A stretch of DNA of 57,357 nt from an uncultured cyanobacterium. GTDB taxonomy: Bacteria; Cyanobacteriota; Cyanobacteriia; Thermostichales; Thermostichaceae. The notes below the pieces were generated by a model. It ran no database searches. It had not been told where the DNA came from and was given only the letters and a program-made list of their open reading frames with translations. The position numbers were made by a program, and so were the translations under genes. How positions within the stretch are numbered: the stretch's first letter is position 1; every line of letters begins with the position of its first letter. Of the stretch, positions 52,885-57,357 are shown in pieces. The DNA is taken from assembly GCA_937944885.1 (NCBI GenBank), contig CALFBB010000043.1:1-57357 (forward strand), in the 5' to 3' direction.

Positions 52885-53739
52885 TCAGGGGTGCTGCATC
52901 AACCAAAAGCCAGCAAATGATTGAGCCTGCAGATCCGTTTGAATGGCCAAGAAATGGATCCCTTGGGCTAGGTGTTGCCGCTTGGCAAACCCTTCTGCTT
53001 CTGCCCGCAGTTTTTCTGTTTTTAAGGTTGCAAAGAGATAGCGATCATTCAAACCGGCCTCCAAAATCAGTTGCTCTTGCCCAACACTGAGGTAAGCTGG
53101 CTCGATCCCTGTCATCCAAGCGGCCATGGGCAGAGCCCGTTGAGAGGTGATCACCAGACCCGGGATGATTGTGTCAGGGGAGAGGCTGGACCAGTCCACC
53201 GGAAACAGCTCCCCAAATTCGATGGGCCAGCTCTTTGCTTCTTGTAAATCAGCTGCCCGTAAAGTCACCAAGGCCCAGCGTTCCCCTTGTAGCTTGTCAG
53301 GTAGGCGGATGGGATCCGGCAAATCCGGCTCCGGCAGGGATTCAGGGGTATAGGTGAATTGGGTTTCCCGAGGATAGACCTGTTCTGCCCGCTCCCGCAT
53401 CCAGGCCTTGAGGGTATAAACACGCCGGCTCGGTATCATCGGGATCCCAACAGCAGCACAAGCCCGTTGCAAAATAGAACTCATGCGCGCCCGGAACACC
53501 CGAATGGCAGACGGAGCCACAGGGGCCTGTTCCAGGTACTGCCGCAGTTGTTGAGCTACCCAGGTACTGTTTACCTCTTGATTGCTACAGTACTGAGCGC
53601 GGCGAAACTGACCGGGAGGATCGCAGACCAAAAGTTCCCAGACCCGCCGATCCTGCTCATCCCGTAACGGAACGGCTGTAAAGTCCATCTGCCAAATGGG
53701 GCCGCGCCCGGAGATTACCGGCAAAGTTTCCTGTACCAA
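52885..53739 (-). CDS. Tab2/Atab2-family RNA-binding protein
   Basis: A 284-residue protein of the Tab2/Atab2 family (DUF1092). Typical segments are IWQMDFTAVPLRDEQDRRVW, WELLVCDP, RVFRARMSSILQRAC and RRVYTLKAWMRERAEQVYP. The plant and algal members bind chloroplast RNA and are needed to make photosystem I subunits such as PsaB; the cyanobacterial role is less clear. The product is soluble. It follows the VOC-type gene by three bases, so they are probably co-transcribed. Confidence 0.9.
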   Translation of the reverse strand: MVQETLPVISGRGPIWQMDFTAVPLRDEQDRRVWELLVCDPPGQFRRAQYCSNQEVNSTWVAQQLRQYLEQAPVAPSAIRVFRARMSSILQRACAAVGIPMIPSRRVYTLKAWMRERAEQVYPRETQFTYTPESLPEPDLPDPIRLPDKLQGERWALVTLRAADLQEAKSWPIEFGELFPVDWSSLSPDTIIPGLVITSQRALPMAAWMTGIEPAYLSVGQEQLILEAGLNDRYLFATLKTEKLRAEAEGFAKRQHLAQGIHFLAIQTDLQAQSFAGFWLMQHP

Positions 53740-53742
53740 GAA

Positions 53743-54177
53743 TCAACCCTCCCGATCCCCAATCAAAGCCAATTCCCGCTCTCCAAAGATGGCGGAAGCA
53801 TGGCGGTAGTACTTAAACTCCAGCAGATTGGAGAAGGGATCCTGTAAGAAGAAGGTGCCATGCTCCAAGGGAGAGCCGACGAAGCGCCAGCGGGGTTCTT
53901 GATAGAAGGATAACCCTCGTGCTCGTGCTCGCTCGGCCAAAGCCTCCCAATCCGTTTGTTCTGGAAAAATCAAGCCAAAGTGGCGAGGATAAATCCCCCG
54001 CTGCGGGGTCAGTTCTTCATGGGTGAGGTGCGCCACCAATTGATGGCCGTACAGGTTGAGAATGACGGAAGCCGGAGTTTCTCGGCCTATCTCACAGCCT
54101 AGGCCCTCCCCGTAATAGGTTTTGGTGAGAGGAATATTGGCCACCGGAAAAGCAAGATGAAAACGAATTGGCTCCAT
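53743..54177 (-). CDS. VOC-superfamily (glyoxalase/dioxygenase-fold) protein
   Basis: A 144-residue VOC-fold protein: FHLAFPVANIPLTKTYYGEG, LNLYGHQLVAHL and FFLQDPFSNLLEFKYYRHAS. The histidine near the start and the glutamate in LLEFKYY fit metal ligands. Such proteins range from dioxygenases to resistance proteins, so the substrate cannot be given. It lies three bases before the Tab2 gene in the same direction. Its length matches single-domain members. Confidence 0.8.
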   Translation of the reverse strand: MEPIRFHLAFPVANIPLTKTYYGEGLGCEIGRETPASVILNLYGHQLVAHLTHEELTPQRGIYPRHFGLIFPEQTDWEALAERARARGLSFYQEPRWRFVGSPLEHGTFFLQDPFSNLLEFKYYRHASAIFGERELALIGDREG

Positions 54178-54390
54178 AGGGTTTTGTCAGCCAAAGTAGT
54201 TGGGGATCCCGCATGGGATCCCTGCTCTTTCAGGGTAGGCGATCTGGGGGGGAATGGAGAACCCACACTACGCCTTTGCGCAGGGGCCAAAACCAGCAGA
54301 ATGCTATAACACTAGCTAGTGTGGCCGAGTATGGAATTGGATTCATTCACAGTGAAAGAGAAAAACTCGGTGTGTTGAGAGCAGGAGAGG

Positions 54391-55560
54391 GTGAGCTTGG
54401 CCATGACCAGCACTTCGGTTGAACAGCGCCGCCGCGAAGAGGAAGCTGGCAACTTTTTTTGGATGGTGGCGCTGTCGCTGCTGCTGCATGTGCTGCTGCT
54501 GCTTGGGCTGCTCTATTTGGGTCGTCTTTGGGTGATTCGGGAGCCAGAACAAGAAGCTATTGAGTTTATCCTGCTAGACCCTGAAGATCTCGAACCTCCG
54601 GAGGAGGCGGATTTGGTCTCTGATGTCGATTCCCGCGACGGGGGTGAGCGTGTAGAAGCGCCTCCTTCGCAAGGGAGCCCACCGCAATCTCAGGCTGCTC
54701 CACCTCAAGAAGCTCCGGCCCCACCTCCCCCACAGCCACAGCCTCCCCAACCAGAGCAACCTGCCCCTGTACCTCCACCGCCGGCGCCAGCAGAAGTTGC
54801 CCTGGCCACCCCAACCCCAACGCCTCCACCCACACCAACCCCTACTCCAACTCCCACCCCGGCACCGCCACAACCAACTGCTACCCCAACACCGGCTCCT
54901 CCACCGCCGACACCGGTGCCCACCCCCATCCCTACATCCACCCCAACTCCTGTAGCGGCAGCACCCCCAGCTACTCCACCTCCTACTCCCCCACCGACGG
55001 CTGAGCCACTGCCGGTGCAGCCCAGCGAGCGGGCTTCCGATCTCAGCCAGTTAGCGCCTGTGCCACCTGCCCCTCAACCCTTACCGGAAGCGGCCCCGGC
55101 TGAGCGCCCCTCTGATGCCTCTCAGTTGGGTCCTCCGACTAGTGCCTCTGCCCCTAGCAACGGAGCCGGTGTCCAGGGCAGTGGCGCCAGTGGACTGGCC
55201 AACCCCATCCAATCGGCCCCCAATCCCCCTAGTGTGGCTGCCCGTGCCAATGTGGACTGGGGCCCTTGGCTGGCAGCCTTGCAGCGGAAGGTGGAGCAAA
55301 ATTGGATCCCTGGCCAGACTGGAACCTCTCGCCGCACCGTAGTGATTTTCACGGTTGGCCGCGGTGGAGAGCTCCAGAGTCTACGCCTAGGCCGCACCTC
55401 TGGCAGCCAGCAGACTGACGATGCAGCCCTACAAGCAATTCAGCGGGCAGCTCCTTTTCTGCCTCTGCCAGAGGCTTATGAAGGTAGTTCGGTGACCATC
55501 AACTTTACCTTTGATATCAACGTTCTGGGTCAGTTGACGGTAGGGGGATCCGCCAACTGA
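54391..55560 (+). CDS. TonB-family C-terminal domain protein, proline-rich
   Basis: A 389-residue protein (or four residues shorter from MTSTSVEQ). One membrane helix (about 28-47, ALSLLLHVLLLLGLLYLG) is followed by a very long proline/threonine/alanine-rich linker (about 85-260) with PTPTPTPTP repeats. The TonB-like C-terminal domain (about 285-380) begins WGPWLAALQRKVEQNWIPG and has APFLPLPEAYEGSSVTINFT. It parallels the gene at 21280-22491. No exbBD or receptor gene is adjacent. Such linkers can span the periplasm. Confidence 0.85.
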   Translation: MSLAMTSTSVEQRRREEEAGNFFWMVALSLLLHVLLLLGLLYLGRLWVIREPEQEAIEFILLDPEDLEPPEEADLVSDVDSRDGGERVEAPPSQGSPPQSQAAPPQEAPAPPPPQPQPPQPEQPAPVPPPPAPAEVALATPTPTPPPTPTPTPTPTPAPPQPTATPTPAPPPPTPVPTPIPTSTPTPVAAAPPATPPPTPPPTAEPLPVQPSERASDLSQLAPVPPAPQPLPEAAPAERPSDASQLGPPTSASAPSNGAGVQGSGASGLANPIQSAPNPPSVAARANVDWGPWLAALQRKVEQNWIPGQTGTSRRTVVIFTVGRGGELQSLRLGRTSGSQQTDDAALQAIQRAAPFLPLPEAYEGSSVTINFTFDINVLGQLTVGGSAN

Positions 55561-55579
55561 GGCGGGATCCCCATTGAGG

Positions 55580-56011
55580 TTAGGCAGCACCGGCTGCTGT
55601 GGCCTCTTTTTCCGCATCTGGGGCCAAAGATGAGGTCTGGATCAGCTCGATTTTGTAGCCATCTGGATCCTCGACAAAGGCAATCACCGTGCTGCCGTGT
55701 TTCATGGGCCCGGGTTCCCTCACCACCTTGCCACCCCGGGCTTTGATGGCTTCACAGGTGGCGTAGATATCTTCTACCCCCAAGGCAATATGACCATAGC
55801 CATTGCCCAAGTCATAGTGGTCAATACCCCAGTTATGGGTGAGCTCAATCACGGCGGTTTCAGATTCATCGCCATAGCCGACAAAAGCTAGGGTAAATTC
55901 CCCGCTGGGGTAGTCCTTTTTGCGCAGGAGGCGCATTCCCAAAACGTCGCAATAAAACTGCAAAGAGCGCTCCAGGTTGCCAACGCGGATCATGGTGTGG
56001 AGAAGACGCAT
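55580..56011 (-). CDS. gloA: Lactoylglutathione lyase (glyoxalase I)
   Basis: A 143-residue VOC enzyme that converts the methylglyoxal-glutathione adduct to S-lactoylglutathione. The metal ligands are in place: His5 ([10 protein letters not shown]), the glutamate of IELTHNWG, the histidine of [11 protein letters not shown] and the glutamate of [29 protein letters not shown] is the usual N-terminal core. Length is close to the E. coli enzyme (135), with a few extra alanines at the C-terminus. It converges on the TonB-like gene and lies head to head with gcvT. Confidence 0.94.
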   Translation of the reverse strand: MRLLHTMIRVGNLERSLQFYCDVLGMRLLRKKDYPSGEFTLAFVGYGDESETAVIELTHNWGIDHYDLGNGYGHIALGVEDIYATCEAIKARGGKVVREPGPMKHGSTVIAFVEDPDGYKIELIQTSSLAPDAEKEATAAGAA

Positions 56012-56077
56012 GGTAGTGGCTCCATCAAATGCGCGACGGTGAGTTTATTCTAGTCTTTGCTTGGATGGGATCCCTTG

Positions 56078-57199
56078 ATGCCTACTTCACCTCTACGGCG
56101 CACGCCTCTGTTTGCTCTTCATCAGGCTTGGGGAGCACGCTTTGTCCCTTTTGCTGGCTGGCAAATGCCGGTGCAGTACCAAGGGGTGGTGGCTGAGCAT
56201 CGGGCTGTGCGCGAGGGGGTGGGGGTGTTTGATGTCTCCCACATGGGCAAGTTCACTCTGCGCGGGCCAGAGCTGGGATCCCATTTGAACCGCTTGGTGC
56301 CTACAAACCTGCAGACTTTACCCGTAGGATGCGGTCGCTACACCGTACTGCTCAACCCAGAGGGGGGGATTCTGGATGATTTAATCTTTTACAGGCATCC
56401 CCCTGAGGCAGAGGATGAGCACTGGAGTATCATCCTCAATGCCGCCACCCGTCAGAAGGACTGGGATTGGCTTAACCGGCATTTGGCCGGGATCCCTGGG
56501 GTGCAACTGTGGGATCACACCCAGGATCGGGTGCTGCTGGCGGTACAGGGGCCAGCGGCCGAGGCAGTCTTACAACCTTACTTTCAGGGATCCCTGGCGG
56601 AATTGGGCCGGTTTCAACATGGGCAATTTACCGGTGCAGCCGGATTTTCTGGGCAGGCTGTCTTTATTGCCCGCACTGGCTATACCGGCGAGGATGGGTT
56701 TGAAGTGTTGCTGCAGCCCGAGGATGGGATCCACCTCTGGGAGCAGTTGATGGCGGCAGGTGTTCAACCCTGTGGCTTAGGCTGCCGCGATACTCTGCGT
56801 TTGGAGGCAGGTTTACATCTCTACGGCCAGGATATGGATGAAACCACAACCCCCCTGGAGGCGGGCCTGGCCTGGCTGCTGACCAATCCCGGCAATTACC
56901 TTGGCAAAGCTGCTCTCGAAACCCAGCAGCAGCACGGGATCCCGCGCCGTTTGGTGGCCTTTCGTTTACTGACACGGGGGATCCCGCGCCCAGGGTATGC
57001 CATTTGGGCGGAGAGAAGTTCACAGCCGATTGGCCGTGTGACCAGTGGCACCCATTCCCCCAGTTTGGGTTATGGCATCGGCCTAGGCTACGTGGAGTCA
57101 GCTTGGGCAAGAGTTGGATCCCGGTTACAGATTGAGATTCGCGGTCAGCACTACCCTGCTGAGGTGGTTAAACGCCCCTTTTATCGCCCCTCCGCATAA
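56078..57199 (+). CDS. gcvT: Glycine cleavage system T protein (aminomethyltransferase)
   Basis: A 373-residue enzyme that transfers the methylene group from the H-protein to tetrahydrofolate, needed in photorespiration. It contains RRTPLFALHQAWGARFVPFA, GVFDVSHMGKFTL, GYTGEDGFEVLL and RDTLRLEAGLHLYGQDMDE with the key aspartate region, all typical. I start at MPTSPLRRTP; a TTG seven codons earlier is open but unsupported. No other gcv gene is adjacent, which is common in cyanobacteria. The 158 bases after it hold GC-rich DNA with short inverted repeats near 57307-57337. Confidence 0.96.
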   Translation: MPTSPLRRTPLFALHQAWGARFVPFAGWQMPVQYQGVVAEHRAVREGVGVFDVSHMGKFTLRGPELGSHLNRLVPTNLQTLPVGCGRYTVLLNPEGGILDDLIFYRHPPEAEDEHWSIILNAATRQKDWDWLNRHLAGIPGVQLWDHTQDRVLLAVQGPAAEAVLQPYFQGSLAELGRFQHGQFTGAAGFSGQAVFIARTGYTGEDGFEVLLQPEDGIHLWEQLMAAGVQPCGLGCRDTLRLEAGLHLYGQDMDETTTPLEAGLAWLLTNPGNYLGKAALETQQQHGIPRRLVAFRLLTRGIPRPGYAIWAERSSQPIGRVTSGTHSPSLGYGIGLGYVESAWARVGSRLQIEIRGQHYPAEVVKRPFYRPSA

Positions 57200-57357
57200 G
57201 GTTATTCTTGCAAACTACCCAACTCTGATTGCTAGGATTGCTAGGCAGTACAGAGGGGCTGTCAATAGCCCTGAGCCGGACATAATCCACAAGGGAGCAC
57301 GCCCGGCCGCTTGGCGAAGCCTGCGCCCCGCGCATACCTACAGGCCAGTTTACAAGC

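Noticed and set aside
54705-54941. Glycine/valine repeat protein on the minus strand
   Set aside because: It is the complement of the proline-threonine linker of the TonB-like gene; low-complexity shadow.
57307-57337. GC-rich short inverted repeats after gcvT
   Set aside because: They may be part of a REP-like family, but the window ends here and no second copy is seen.

Overview
The window looks like chromosome from a unicellular, probably thermophilic cyanobacterium of an early-branching Synechococcus/Thermostichus type. That placement is an inference from gene content, not a database match. Cyanobacterial markers seen directly are the atpI-atpB-atpE-b'-b-delta-alpha-gamma ATP synthase order, rpaB (Ycf27), ndhD, a PsbQ/CyanoQ protein, a Ycf37-like TPR protein, a Tab2/Atab2 protein, a plastoquinone-type chorismate lyase, and the small families DUF1825, DUF2811 and DUF3177. 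The palindrome GGATCC, often as GGGATCCC, is scattered through genes and gaps far more often than expected and seems to take the place of the usual cyanobacterial HIP1 octamer.

Layout. 0.2-2.8 kb: a CNNM/CorC-type transporter, a PepSY-like secreted protein and a DUF2953-like membrane protein. 2.8-8.9 kb (minus): an eight-gene ATP synthase operon without beta and epsilon, which cyanobacteria keep elsewhere. 9.2-15.5 kb: DUF3177, gpmI, a Ycf37-like protein, dps, mnmE and an HdrB-like protein. 15.7-21.3 kb is the accessory-looking part: a protein made of two duplicated modules, a YccF protein, a possible transposase relic, a 46-residue secreted peptide behind a CRP-like site, a ParA/ribbon-helix-helix pair, a lipoprotein trypsin nested in an SdrD-like domain, and rpsU. 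21.3-27.8 kb (minus): a TonB-like protein, then trmD, a small secreted protein, secE, nusG, rplK, rplA, rplJ and rplL. 28.2-36.9 kb: a GntR regulator, psbQ facing a Get3/ArsA gene across a perfect HLR1 box, trmFO, ackA, a lipoprotein, and deoC overlapping recO. 37-41 kb: rpaB behind a long leader, a TPR-glycosyltransferase and DUF2811. 41.1 kb: a cluster of DnaA boxes that is a candidate replication origin. 41.2-57.2 kb: a RibD-like reductase, a SRPBCC-like protein, a MshEN/coiled-coil protein, clpS, cobT, DUF1825, a Fur-type regulator, an AbrB-type membrane protein, chorismate lyase, a J-domain/DUF4168 protein, ndhD, DUF423, Tab2, a second TonB-like protein, gloA and gcvT.

Most genes are housekeeping: energy conversion, translation, tRNA modification and photosystem upkeep. 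The observations most worth checking are the DnaA-box cluster (41099-41195), a deoC product whose Schiff-base lysine is methionine, the trypsin-in-SdrD fusion, the HLR1 site in a window that also encodes its likely binder RpaB, the CRP-like site with the unannotated small peptide, and a CyanoQ without a lipobox. I found no CRISPR array, rRNA, tRNA, intact insertion sequence or defence system.
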